Source: Spirochaetota bacterium (lineage in GTDB: Bacteria; Spirochaetota; B62-G9; DRHN01). From it: DNA of 36,740 nucleotides. Under the pieces are notes generated by a model, which saw only the letters and a list, made by a program, of their open reading frames with translations, was not told where the DNA came from and did no database searches. The DNA is taken from NCBI GenBank assembly GCA_030673105.1, contig DAOVJS010000006.1, forward strand, positions 1 through 36,740, written 5' to 3'. Each line of letters begins with the position of its first letter. The first letter of the stretch is position 1. Position numbers and translations under genes: made by a program. Below, piece by piece: positions 16,911 through 24,377 of this stretch.

Positions 16911-17935
16911 AATTCTCCCCCTTCAATTTCTTTAAACATCTCATCTTCATCCTGATAAGACTCAATCCTTCCGGTAATCTGTACAGCAAGACGGCTTCCT
17001 ACAACTCCGGGCCGCACGTAAAACTTTTTCATTGTCCCTATCTTCAATTCCATATCATCATTAACCTTGGTCCGGTCCAGCTTAATAATATCTCCCTTCC
17101 GTAAATTCAATACATCTCTTACACTGATTTCCAGCTCTCCTAGCTCTGCCCCAATATCTACCAGGACTGTTTCCAGCCTTTGTTTCAAGATTGCAAGGTT
17201 TTCAGTGGTTCCTCCCTTTCTTATACTTGAATACCAGTACTGAGCAGAAAGTTTTGATATTATAGGCTCAATAGTAAGATAGGGTATACAGAAGTTAGTC
17301 ATACCTTCTACATCGCCGACCTTTGTCTCAAGGGTTATTAAGACCACCATATCGCTTGGAGGGACAATCTGAGCAAACTGAGGATTTGTCTCTATATTGC
17401 CGAGTCTTGGCCTCAGATCAATAACATTTGACCATGCCTCCCGCAAATTACCCAGAATTCTTACAATTATTCCTTCAATAACAGACAGCTCAATATCGGT
17501 AAGCTCCCTGTTGATTTTTGCTGCCTCTCCCGGACCTCCGAACAGCCTGTCTATGATGGTAAAGGTAATTGATGGATCAATTTCAAGGATTGAACTCCCT
17601 TTAAGGGGATCCATATTTATTACAGCAAGAGTAGTCGGATTCGGTATAGACCTGAGGAACTCTTCATAAGTCAGCTGGTCAACGGAAGCAACATGAACAT
17701 GTACAATTGTCCGCAACTGAGCTGACAGCGAGGTTGTTGTTAAACGGGCAAAGGTCTCGTGCATCATCTGGAGTGTTCTAATCTGGTCCTTGGAAAACTT
17801 ATCCGGCCTTTTAAAATCATATATCTTTATTTTTCTTGTTTCAGCTTTTCTTAAGGCCTCTTCACCCTCAACCTCACCTGTTGATATGGCTGTTAATAGC
17901 TGATCTATCTCGTCCTGAGAGAGAACCTCTGTCAT
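16907..17935 (-). CDS. fliM: FliM, flagellar motor switch protein
   Basis: The product has 342 aa, normal for FliM. The N-terminal CheY-P binding peptide LSQDEIDQLL is at 5-14. The CheC-like middle domain (about 45-230) contains the GGPGEA loop (about residues 131-136), part of the conserved FliG-binding GGxG region. The C-terminal SpoA domain (about 250-330) pairs with FliN/FliY. FliM links CheY-P signals to rotation direction. The ribosome-binding site is weak (GTGGTGAT before the ATG). The 102-nt gap upstream is AT-rich and may hold a promoter. Confidence 0.96.
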   Translation of the reverse strand: MTEVLSQDEIDQLLTAISTGEVEGEEALRKAETRKIKIYDFKRPDKFSKDQIRTLQMMHETFARLTTTSLSAQLRTIVHVHVASVDQLTYEEFLRSIPNPTTLAVINMDPLKGSSILEIDPSITFTIIDRLFGGPGEAAKINRELTDIELSVIEGIIVRILGNLREAWSNVIDLRPRLGNIETNPQFAQIVPPSDMVVLITLETKVGDVEGMTNFCIPYLTIEPIISKLSAQYWYSSIRKGGTTENLAILKQRLETVLVDIGAELGELEISVRDVLNLRKGDIIKLDRTKVNDDMELKIGTMKKFYVRPGVVGSRLAVQITGRIESYQDEDEMFKEIEGGEL

Positions 17936-17967
17936 AATCCATCACCACTTTTCTATTTTAACTCTAT

Positions 17968-17995
17968 ATATATACTACTCTAATATGAAAAAAAA
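17968..17995 (-). promoter_or_regulatory. Possible promoter in the fliL-fliM gap
   Basis: The minus strand has TTGATT, a 16-nt spacer and TAGTAT, followed by an alternating TATATATATA tract, about 35 nt before fliM. The -10 match is only 4 of 6. The gap also holds long T runs without a convincing stem, so I do not call a terminator. Confidence 0.3.
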
Positions 17996-18037
17996 TCAAT
18001 TAAAGTTATCCTGAAAAAAAGAGCCGGGAATAAGTAC

Positions 18038-18589
18038 CTAGGTAATGACAAACTCGGTAAACGCAATCCCCGTTATTTGGCCATTAATTAATACATCATT
18101 AATTCTCTTTAGAAGATCCTTTTTAAGCTCATTCCTCTTATCCTGAGTATTCAAATCGCTGAACTTCTTACTCCCGACAACAGAAATAACTATATCACGC
18201 AGCTCCTGCCTCCTTGCCCCCAATTCTGTTTGTAATTCAACTGTTAGTGCCTCATACCCGAGCGAAATAGTCAGCTTTACGAAGTGAGGCTCATCAATAT
18301 CACTCGTGTTGATACTGAAATCCCTCATATCAAAGTAATTCAGCGGCTTGACCTTTTGCACTTTTTCGGGGGAAGTTTTTTCAGTAGCCGGAGGTTTTCC
18401 CACTTTCTGTGCTACAAAATAGGCTATAGTTCCTGAGATTATTATCATCACAAGGGCTCCGGCAATAATAACCAGCATTTTTATCATTGATGGGCCGAAG
18501 AGTTTTTTACCGGGGCCACCGGCTTCCATCACTTCCTCTTCCTCTTCAGTACCCTCAATATCTTCAACGGTCTCTTCTGTATCTGCCAT
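18038..18589 (-). CDS. fliL: FliL, stator-associated inner-membrane protein
   Basis: The 183-aa protein has an acidic N-terminal tail (to about residue 30), one membrane helix (about 35-60, MLVIIAGALVMIIISGTI) and a periplasmic domain with FSINTSDIDEPHFVKLTISL and the closing helices FSDLNTQDKRNELKKDLLKR and TGIAFTEFVIT. This is the SPFH-like FliL fold that rings the stator MotA/MotB. AAGGGG stands 6 nt before the ATG. The gene follows motB after 123 nt that include a stable small hairpin. Confidence 0.95.
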   Translation of the reverse strand: MADTEETVEDIEGTEEEEEVMEAGGPGKKLFGPSMIKMLVIIAGALVMIIISGTIAYFVAQKVGKPPATEKTSPEKVQKVKPLNYFDMRDFSINTSDIDEPHFVKLTISLGYEALTVELQTELGARRQELRDIVISVVGSKKFSDLNTQDKRNELKKDLLKRINDVLINGQITGIAFTEFVIT

Positions 18590-18676
18590 TGCAAACCCCT
18601 TCTCTACATGTAATTACTCTGTAACTTTTGCCTGATGTGCGAAAAATAAGCTGTCGCTAAATTGGCTGTCTTAAGT

Positions 18677-18693
18677 TGCGGCTATAGGCCGCA
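18677..18693 (-). promoter_or_regulatory. Hairpin in the motB-fliL intergenic region
   Basis: TGCGGC and GCCGCA form a perfect 6-bp stem around a 5-nt loop, 20 nt after the motB stop. No T run follows (ACTTAAGACAG), so it does not look like an intrinsic terminator. It may stabilise or mark the end of the motB transcript segment. Confidence 0.5.
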
Positions 18694-18712
18694 CTATGGT
18701 TTTAACCGCATC

Positions 18713-19453
18713 TTATGAGTACTCCTTCTTTCTCATGATTACTATCTCTATCCTCCTGTTGTAGGCCCTTCCCTCCTCGATATCGTTTGTTTCAACAGGC
18801 TGGTACTCTCCGTATCCTATTGCCTCAAGATTATCTCCACGTATGTTATGTTCCTCATTCAGGATTCTAATAATTTTTACCGCCCTCGCTGAGGAGAGTT
18901 CCCAGTTGGTGGGATATTGAAAGTAGAACGCACTGGCAGGAGAAACAGGGGTGTTATCAGTATGCCCCTCGACCCTTATGTCGTTTTCTTCAAATTCCCC
19001 GCTGCTTAAAAACTGTCCCAGCTTATCAATAACAGTCAGCCCCTCCCGGGTGAGCTCCGGGCTGCCGGATTCATAGAAGGCATCGGCAACAAGGGATATA
19101 ACAATTCCCCTTTGATCCTCCGTTATCTTTACCTTCCTGCTTTTCACCTCCGGTTGAAATATAGAAACCGCTTTTTCAATAGCCTTTGCAAGCTGGTTGC
19201 CTCTTTCCTTAGCGGGCAGGCTTTCGACCTGCTGGCCCAGTTCAGCCAGCACGCCTTCTGAAAGGGTCATGCCGCCTTTAAACATACCAAGTGACCCCTT
19301 GAAGGCGGAAAGGATCAACTGGAGTTCTCTCCCTTCAATTTCAGCTGTGGTAAACATTAGAATGAAAAAGGTCAGAAGAAGTGTAGTCATATCACCATAG
19401 GTAAGCATCCAGGCAGGAGCCCCCCTTCTCACCTTCTTTGTTGGCTTTGGCAT
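18713..19453 (-). CDS. motB: MotB, stator protein with OmpA-type peptidoglycan-binding domain
   Basis: The product has 246 aa. The start PTKKVRRGAPAWMLTYGDM leads into the single membrane helix, with the ion-carrying Asp at residue 21 (TYGDMTTLLLTFF). The plug/linker region runs from about 40 to 110. The OmpA-like domain (about 120-240) has FYESGSPELTREG, RVEGHTDNTPV, NWELSSARAVKIIR and GYGEYQP. MotB anchors the stator to peptidoglycan and, with MotA, conducts ions to drive rotation. AAAAGG precedes the ATG by 7 nt. motA lies 98 nt upstream. Confidence 0.97.
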   Translation of the reverse strand: MPKPTKKVRRGAPAWMLTYGDMTTLLLTFFILMFTTAEIEGRELQLILSAFKGSLGMFKGGMTLSEGVLAELGQQVESLPAKERGNQLAKAIEKAVSIFQPEVKSRKVKITEDQRGIVISLVADAFYESGSPELTREGLTVIDKLGQFLSSGEFEENDIRVEGHTDNTPVSPASAFYFQYPTNWELSSARAVKIIRILNEEHNIRGDNLEAIGYGEYQPVETNDIEEGRAYNRRIEIVIMRKKEYS

Positions 19454-19551
19454 ACTGTTACCTTTTCAACAAACTTCCTTTTTAAATATAATTAAAATAG
19501 CTCATAAAAATCAATATAATCTTTTCCTTAATATAGCTAAAATCAATATAT

Positions 19552-20340
19552 TCACTCGCCTTCTCCCGTTTCTTCAACCTGTACCCTCATCTCTGGCGTC
19601 AGAAAGGAAACAAGCTTCTCTTTTACAATTCTGGGATTATCTCCGGATTGAATTGAGAGGGTCCCCTCGATCATAATTTCTCTTAAAAGAACCTCCTGTT
19701 TATCCACATACGTAAGCTTAGCGGCTATGGGCAAAAACACAAGATTAGCAAGAAAAGCCCCGTATAAGGTTGTTATAAGTGCCGTGGACATTCCGGGCCC
19801 GATCGCGCTCTTATCTTCAATATTGGAGAGCATGAGAATAAGACCGATGAGTGTCCCGATCATTCCGAAAGCCGGCGCGAAGGCTCCCCAGTCTTCAAAT
19901 ATCTTAATTCCATCCTGGTGCCGTGAAATCATGTTATTGAGCTCGGTTTCCATTATGTTCCGTATTATCTCGGGATCAGTACCATCCACAACAAGCTGTA
20001 TTCCTTTTCTGAGAAATTCGTCTTCAAGTTCATCGAGGTCATCCTCCAGAGCCAGAAGGCCCTCCCTCCTCGCTTTCTCAGAAAATGTTACTATCATCGA
20101 AATAATTCTGCCTGTTTCCATGGATTTTGTTTTAATCGCGTTCATCATAATCTTCATCAGGCCGAAGACCCTCGAGATGGAATTTGCAACCATAATCGCG
20201 CCAAAAGAGCCGCCGACTGTGATTAAAACTGACGGTATATTTATAAAACTGAAAAGCCCGCCCATTCCTCCGGCAATAACAATACCTAAAATAACAAAGA
20301 AAGCTCCAATTCCAAGACCCCCGAGTGTCGCTATATCCAT
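19552..20340 (-). CDS. motA: MotA, stator ion-channel protein
   Basis: The product has 262 aa with four membrane helices. Two are at the N-terminus (about 5-25 and 30-50) and two near 150-170 and 185-207, flanking the conserved GMIGTLIGLILMLSNIE and PGMSTALITTLYGAFLANLVF segments. The cytoplasmic loop between them (about 60-145) carries the charged residues that contact FliG. MotA surrounds the MotB dimer. Its place directly after flbD and before motB is a spirochaete arrangement; the Bacillus operon has no mot genes here. Confidence 0.97.
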   Translation of the reverse strand: MDIATLGGLGIGAFFVILGIVIAGGMGGLFSFINIPSVLITVGGSFGAIMVANSISRVFGLMKIMMNAIKTKSMETGRIISMIVTFSEKARREGLLALEDDLDELEDEFLRKGIQLVVDGTDPEIIRNIMETELNNMISRHQDGIKIFEDWGAFAPAFGMIGTLIGLILMLSNIEDKSAIGPGMSTALITTLYGAFLANLVFLPIAAKLTYVDKQEVLLREIMIEGTLSIQSGDNPRIVKEKLVSFLTPEMRVQVEETGEGE

Positions 20341-20405
20341 ATTGAAAAGCCTCTTTTTATAAAAATATTTTTATAAAAAATGATTATTTATTATACAGGA
20401 GAATC

Positions 20406-20603
20406 CTACTTCTCATTCCCGAACTGCCCGAGTTTTTGCCTGTATTCTACAATCTCATCACATATTTCTTCGGGGGATTCTTTCACCACAAGTTTTTTAC
20501 CCGATCCCAGGGTTAAAGTTGTATCCGGCCTAACTTCCATCATTTCTATAACATGAGGATTCAGCCAGTATTCTACTCCATTTAGCCGTGTTACCTTTAT
20601 CAA
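20406..20603 (-). CDS. flbD: FlbD, small flagellar protein
   Basis: The 65-aa protein opens MIKVTRLNGVEYWLNPHVIE and continues MMEVRPDTTLTLGSGKKLVV, which is the whole conserved core of the FlbD/SwrD family. In Bacillus, SwrD raises motor torque, perhaps by acting on the stator; the role in spirochaetes is unproven. The start codon is TTG with AGAGG 7 nt upstream. It lies 29 nt after flgE and before motA, the standard order. The predicted torque role would fit the neighbouring stator genes. Confidence 0.93.
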   Translation of the reverse strand: MIKVTRLNGVEYWLNPHVIEMMEVRPDTTLTLGSGKKLVVKESPEEICDEIVEYRQKLGQFGNEK

Positions 20604-20632
20604 AACAGAACCTCTAGCTCAGCTTATAGTTT

Positions 20633-22018
20633 TTACCGTTTCAGGGTTAATAGTTCCTGAAGCATCTGATCCGATGTTGTTATGCTTCTTGAATTTGCCT
20701 GAAACCCTCTCTGGGTGACAATCATATCTGTAAACTGTTCAGCAAGATCCACGTTGCTCATCTCTAAAGTTCCGGCTGTGATTTTCCCGCGTCCACCCGT
20801 CTCTGCTGACCCGATGTTTGCAAGACCTGAATTATTTGTTTGTAAAAATGTATTATCCCCAGCTGTCGTCAATCCCTGCGGATTGATAAAAGTCGCGAGC
20901 GCTACCTGAGCAATCGGGGCCTTTTTCCCATTTGTATATACACCCGTAATTATCCCGGAACTATCAACTGTGAACGACTGAAGATATCCCATCCCATACC
21001 CATCCTGCTCATACGCCTTGGTCGAGGATGGCGCCGCAAACTGCGTTATACCATGGAAGCTACCGGTAGTTCCAAGATCGATATTAATCGTCTGGGTTAT
21101 ACCTTCCGCGGGAAAACTGACGTTAAGAGCAGCTGCAAGCTGTCCGTCTGTGATTGTATCGAGCGGTGCACCCGGTGTTACAGGGCTGTCCTCAATCGAA
21201 ACAGGCGCCCCCTGATTATTAAATCTCATTAAAATTGAATTTGAATCATTGGTGTTCTGTCCACCCACATCAAACGTGAGATTGGCAGGGTCCGCGCCCG
21301 CCACTGAAGCCGTAACCAGCCAGGTGTTTGGTTCACCCTGCACTCTTGTAAATTCAACGATAACCCTGCGCACGTTTCCCAAACTGTCATAGGTATCTAT
21401 ATTCGTTACAACGGTCGAATTTAATAGTTCCTCAGGGGTTGGAGCGCGGCCTACCGGCAGAAGCGGAGTTTCAGAATTAAGATTGCTCTTATACCTGATA
21501 ATCTCAGTCGCTTTCGCGGGATCTTTCCCGCCGATCGGGATTATGATATCCTCCATGTCACCGCTTGTATTTATAAGGTACTCAGTTCCGGCCTTGACTG
21601 CCTGCCAGCCCTGTATCCTAAGACCATTCGCGGGATTAACAACTGTACCGTTCTTGTCAAGGCCGAACCCTCCGGCCCTTGTAAAGAACTGCTCCTCGCC
21701 TTTACTCAAAACAAAGAACCCTTCACCCTGGATTGCAAGGTCAAGGTTTAATCCTGTCGTCTGCAGGCTTCCCTGTGTAAAGATTTTATCAATGCTCGCT
21801 ATATTCATCCCGAGCCCCACCTGTTTCGGATTGACCCCTCCCTTTTCCGCGGTGGGAGCGGCAGCTCCTGAAATTGTCTGAGACAAAATATCCTGAAAAG
21901 AGACCCTGCTTTTTTTAAAACCGTAGGTGTTAACATTGGCAATGTTGTTGCCGAGAACATCCATCCTGATCTGATGATTTCTTAATCCTGAAACACCAGA
22001 GTAAAGAGATCGCATCAT
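20633..22018 (-). CDS. flgE: FlgE, flagellar hook protein
   Basis: The product has 461 aa. The N-terminal rod/hook motif MMRSLYSGVSGLRNHQIRMD with NNIANVNTYGFKKSRVSFQD and the C-terminal MSNVDLAEQFTDMIVTQRGF with QANSRSITTSD are the D0/D1 signatures of hook proteins. Spirochaete FlgE normally crosslinks neighbouring subunits through lysinoalanine between Lys165 and Cys178 (Treponema denticola numbering). Here Lys165 is present in PIGGKDPAKATE, but residue 178 is Ser (RYKSNLN), and the whole protein has no cysteine. Start: the first of two ATGs, 9 nt after AAGGAG. A separate strong Shine-Dalgarno with a two-codon frame lies further upstream. Confidence 0.96.
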   Translation of the reverse strand: MMRSLYSGVSGLRNHQIRMDVLGNNIANVNTYGFKKSRVSFQDILSQTISGAAAPTAEKGGVNPKQVGLGMNIASIDKIFTQGSLQTTGLNLDLAIQGEGFFVLSKGEEQFFTRAGGFGLDKNGTVVNPANGLRIQGWQAVKAGTEYLINTSGDMEDIIIPIGGKDPAKATEIIRYKSNLNSETPLLPVGRAPTPEELLNSTVVTNIDTYDSLGNVRRVIVEFTRVQGEPNTWLVTASVAGADPANLTFDVGGQNTNDSNSILMRFNNQGAPVSIEDSPVTPGAPLDTITDGQLAAALNVSFPAEGITQTINIDLGTTGSFHGITQFAAPSSTKAYEQDGYGMGYLQSFTVDSSGIITGVYTNGKKAPIAQVALATFINPQGLTTAGDNTFLQTNNSGLANIGSAETGGRGKITAGTLEMSNVDLAEQFTDMIVTQRGFQANSRSITTSDQMLQELLTLKR

Positions 22019-22039
22019 GGGAACACACTCCTTATTATT

Positions 22040-22058
22040 TTAGCACATTTCCCCTCCC
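22040..22058 (-). promoter_or_regulatory. Strong Shine-Dalgarno plus two-codon frame in the flgE leader
   Basis: GGGAGGGG (22051-22058) is followed by AA and ATG TGC TAA (22048-22040). The same Shine-Dalgarno precedes fliF, fliP, fliO and flhA, yet here it serves only Met-Cys-stop. The real flgE site, AAGGAG at 22028-22033, comes after it. GGGAA of the first site can also pair with TTCCC directly before the flgE ATG. Confidence 0.45.
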
Positions 22059-22076
22059 GGAATGCATGTAAACCTT

Positions 22077-22538
22077 TCACATTTTAACTTTTATAACGTC
22101 ATCTATACTGTAGCTGAAACCATTAAAGGATATTCTTGGAGCGTCATTGGCGAACATTCCGCTTCCAAAGTTTATTTCTGAAACAACACCGCTATTTTTT
22201 TCCCCTGTTGCACTGTCCAGCACATCTACCTGCTTTCCTAAAAGAGAATAGGAAAGTGTCAATTTATTGTTAGCTATAAGACCGGAGAGCGTCTTATTCA
22301 TGGACGTCATCTGTTCCAGAGAAGAAAACTGTGCCATCTGCGAAATAAATTCCTTATCTTCAAAGGGTCTTGTCGGGTCCTGATTTTCAAGCTGTACAAT
22401 AAGCAACCGAAGGAAATCTTCTTTTCCGAGTATATTGCTTGCTTTTCTACCATTTCTTACCAAAGTTTTATTAAAACTTTCCACCTGAACCTTTGTCTTG
22501 AACAATTCGTTTGTACTCATTGCTAATGGAACATCCAT
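22077..22538 (-). CDS. flgD: FlgD, hook-capping/scaffold protein
   Basis: The 153-aa protein has the conserved N-terminal FlgD part: KEDFLRLLIVQLENQDPTRP, then FEDKEFISQMAQFSSLEQMT. A short C-terminal beta domain follows. It is shorter than enterobacterial FlgD (about 230 aa) but similar to the compact forms in spirochaetes and Bacillus. FlgD caps the growing hook so that FlgE can polymerise. AGGAG stands 6 nt before the ATG. The gene lies 9 nt after fliK and 58 nt before flgE. Confidence 0.94.
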   Translation of the reverse strand: MDVPLAMSTNELFKTKVQVESFNKTLVRNGRKASNILGKEDFLRLLIVQLENQDPTRPFEDKEFISQMAQFSSLEQMTSMNKTLSGLIANNKLTLSYSLLGKQVDVLDSATGEKNSGVVSEINFGSGMFANDAPRISFNGFSYSIDDVIKVKM

Positions 22539-22547
22539 GTTCTTCTC

Positions 22548-23744
22548 CTATACTGTAATATTCACAACAGTAGAAATCCACGGAAGGCCTGACATTGAAG
22601 CCCTGCTAATCTCTAAATCCTGATCCTCATCTTCAATGTTATTTATACCCGGCCCCTTTTTAACATCCTTTCCCGCGGTTTCAGGCTCTGTATTCCTGTC
22701 CTTCACCTCAACCTCAAAAGAGCCGAGGCTGAAACCCTGCTCCAAAAGATTCTGCTCAAGAATGTTGAGCCTGCTCATGATTAATTCTTTTACAGCCTGG
22801 TTATCAACAACCATAAAGGTGTTTACCTCGTTATTATAGAGTTTCAGGCTCAGCTTCACCTGCCCGAGAACCTCAGGCTGCAACACAACCTTTGCCTCTC
22901 CCCCTCCCTTTTTTACAACCATCGAAAATTGCTTAACTATATCATTAAATATCTCATCGGCACTTCTATGAATTTGATAATCCGGTTTTGTGACCGTGTT
23001 TGGAATATTGTTTTCATATTTTAAACAGGCAAAAGAGAACTCTCTCCCGCCTTGAGCGGCCTTTTTGCCTCCTGAAGAGTCCCGGGCCTCTTTCAAATCG
23101 TCACCAAGAAACTGCTCCGCAGCATTTTTCGACTTAATCGTAACTGTATCATACTTTTCACCAAACCCGATATTCTTCCTTTTACCGTATCCTTTTATTT
23201 TTACATATTTTTTGTTTTTAATTTTTTCCTTAAACGAGTTTACCGTATTTTTCTTTACTGTTTCCGTGTATTGTACAGATCCCAGTGTCCGTAAATATAT
23301 CTTCTTCCCGTTTCTCAAGAGGCTATTATGAAAAAACGATGTTCTTCTTCTATTATGTATATTTCCGCCCTGAAATCCTTTCTTCTGCTGTTTTTCCGTT
23401 TTCTGCTCAGGGGCCGGATTCACACTTTTATTGAAAATTACCTTTCCTTTAAGACGTCCGCTTCCGGGACTCTGTGACCCGGGACTCACATCTCCCGCGA
23501 GCTGCTTGATCAGGGAAATTATTTTCTTTCCGGATTTAACACTCTTCTTCGCTATATTCTTATCAGGATTTTTAGGTTTAACTTTTTGGTCCTTATCGCC
23601 CTCTCCCTGTATCCTGTGCCAATGCCCGAGAAGCGAAGAAAACTGCTGATCCCCGGATTCAACAGACTTATTATTGATCTTTTCAGGCTTCTTACCATGA
23701 GCCTTAACACTCTGAGCTTCAGCCATACCGGGAGTACTAATCAT
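22548..23744 (-). CDS. fliK: FliK-type hook-length control protein
   Basis: The product has 398 aa. The first 270 residues are low-complexity, very rich in Lys, Gly, Asn and Ser with little predicted order, as expected of an exported ruler. Residues about 275-375 form the FliK C-terminal (Flg_hook) domain: AKVVLQPEVLGQVKLSLKLY, then MSRLNILEQNLLEQGFSLGS. FliK measures hook length and triggers the FlhB switch. ATG directly follows the stop of the flbB 3' frame (TAG-ATG). It occupies the place called flbC or tap1 in other spirochaetes. Confidence 0.88.
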   Translation of the reverse strand: MISTPGMAEAQSVKAHGKKPEKINNKSVESGDQQFSSLLGHWHRIQGEGDKDQKVKPKNPDKNIAKKSVKSGKKIISLIKQLAGDVSPGSQSPGSGRLKGKVIFNKSVNPAPEQKTEKQQKKGFQGGNIHNRRRTSFFHNSLLRNGKKIYLRTLGSVQYTETVKKNTVNSFKEKIKNKKYVKIKGYGKRKNIGFGEKYDTVTIKSKNAAEQFLGDDLKEARDSSGGKKAAQGGREFSFACLKYENNIPNTVTKPDYQIHRSADEIFNDIVKQFSMVVKKGGGEAKVVLQPEVLGQVKLSLKLYNNEVNTFMVVDNQAVKELIMSRLNILEQNLLEQGFSLGSFEVEVKDRNTEPETAGKDVKKGPGINNIEDEDQDLEISRASMSGLPWISTVVNITV

Positions 23745-24008
23745 CTATTCACCAACCTTTGTCATCTTTCTCTGTAATGTCGCAGCTTTATCAGGATCCA
23801 TTAGACTGAGAAAATAGGGCACGACTGAAACCTTTCCCTCTTCTTCAGCTTCCTTATCTATCTGTCTGAGGATATCAATCGCGAGAAGGTCGTCGAGTTT
23901 GGAAATCCTCTCAACAGCAGCAGGCGGCGGCATATTTATTAAATATCCTGCCTGCGTTTTTATATTTTCCTTATAATTATCGTATTCACGAAGTTTTTCG
24001 CTTAACAC
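23745..24008 (-). CDS. flbB: FlbB C-terminal part (MgtE_N-like domain), separate overlapping frame
   Basis: The frame gives 87 aa, starting GTG at 24006-24008 inside the end of the upstream flbB frame. The sequence LREYDNYKENIKTQAGYLIN, then MPPPAAVERISKLDDLLAID and VPYFLSLMDPDKAATLQRKM, is an MgtE intracellular N-terminal-like helical domain. It is found in FlbB of spirochaetes and, by equivalent position, in YlxF of Bacillus. It continues the upstream 120-aa frame in the -1 frame. Together they make about 207 aa, close to the length I recall for Borrelia FlbB. GAGGAAGAG lies 5 nt before the GTG, so independent, coupled initiation is also possible. Confidence 0.75.
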   Translation of the reverse strand: MLSEKLREYDNYKENIKTQAGYLINMPPPAAVERISKLDDLLAIDILRQIDKEAEEEGKVSVVPYFLSLMDPDKAATLQRKMTKVGE

Positions 24009-24364
24009 TTTTTCTCTTCCTCCAACCGGTTCGCCTCTTCAGATAGCTTTGCCTCAATCTCCTGTAACTCAAGCGATCTTTGCTCAAACACCTGTTTTTC
24101 CAATTCCAGCTCCTTTGTCCTGGCAAGAAGTATATCTTCCCTTTTTTTAAAAAACTCTTCCTCAAGGAGCAGAGGATCTTCTGATACTTCCACACCTCTC
24201 TTCATAAAAGCGGGAAGATATTTCTCAAAGGGCCCGACATAATTTTTATAGTCCACCATCCCAAGATGGTCAAACCAGTAGATACCCCCGAGCGTGATCA
24301 CCAGTATAAGCAGCACCAGAAAAATAACTTTAAGAAGGTTTGTGATTGTTGATGCTGCGCTCAT
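24002..24364 (-). CDS. flbB: FlbB N-terminal part (membrane anchor and coiled coil)
   Basis: The frame gives 120 aa. A membrane helix near the start (about 8-30, LLKVIFLVLLILVITLGGIY) is followed by a short periplasmic or membrane-proximal segment and a highly charged coiled coil (about 65-118). The frame ends GAG AAA AAG TGT TAA, where a -1 shift would join it to the MgtE_N-like frame. In Borrelia, FlbB is a base component of the periplasmic collar around the spirochaete motor. GGAGGG stands 5 nt before the ATG. Whether the product is two chains, a frameshift fusion or a broken gene cannot be decided from the sequence. Confidence 0.75.
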   Translation of the reverse strand: MSAASTITNLLKVIFLVLLILVITLGGIYWFDHLGMVDYKNYVGPFEKYLPAFMKRGVEVSEDPLLLEEEFFKKREDILLARTKELELEKQVFEQRSLELQEIEAKLSEEANRLEEEKKC

Positions 24365-24377
24365 TTAAACCCTCCAA

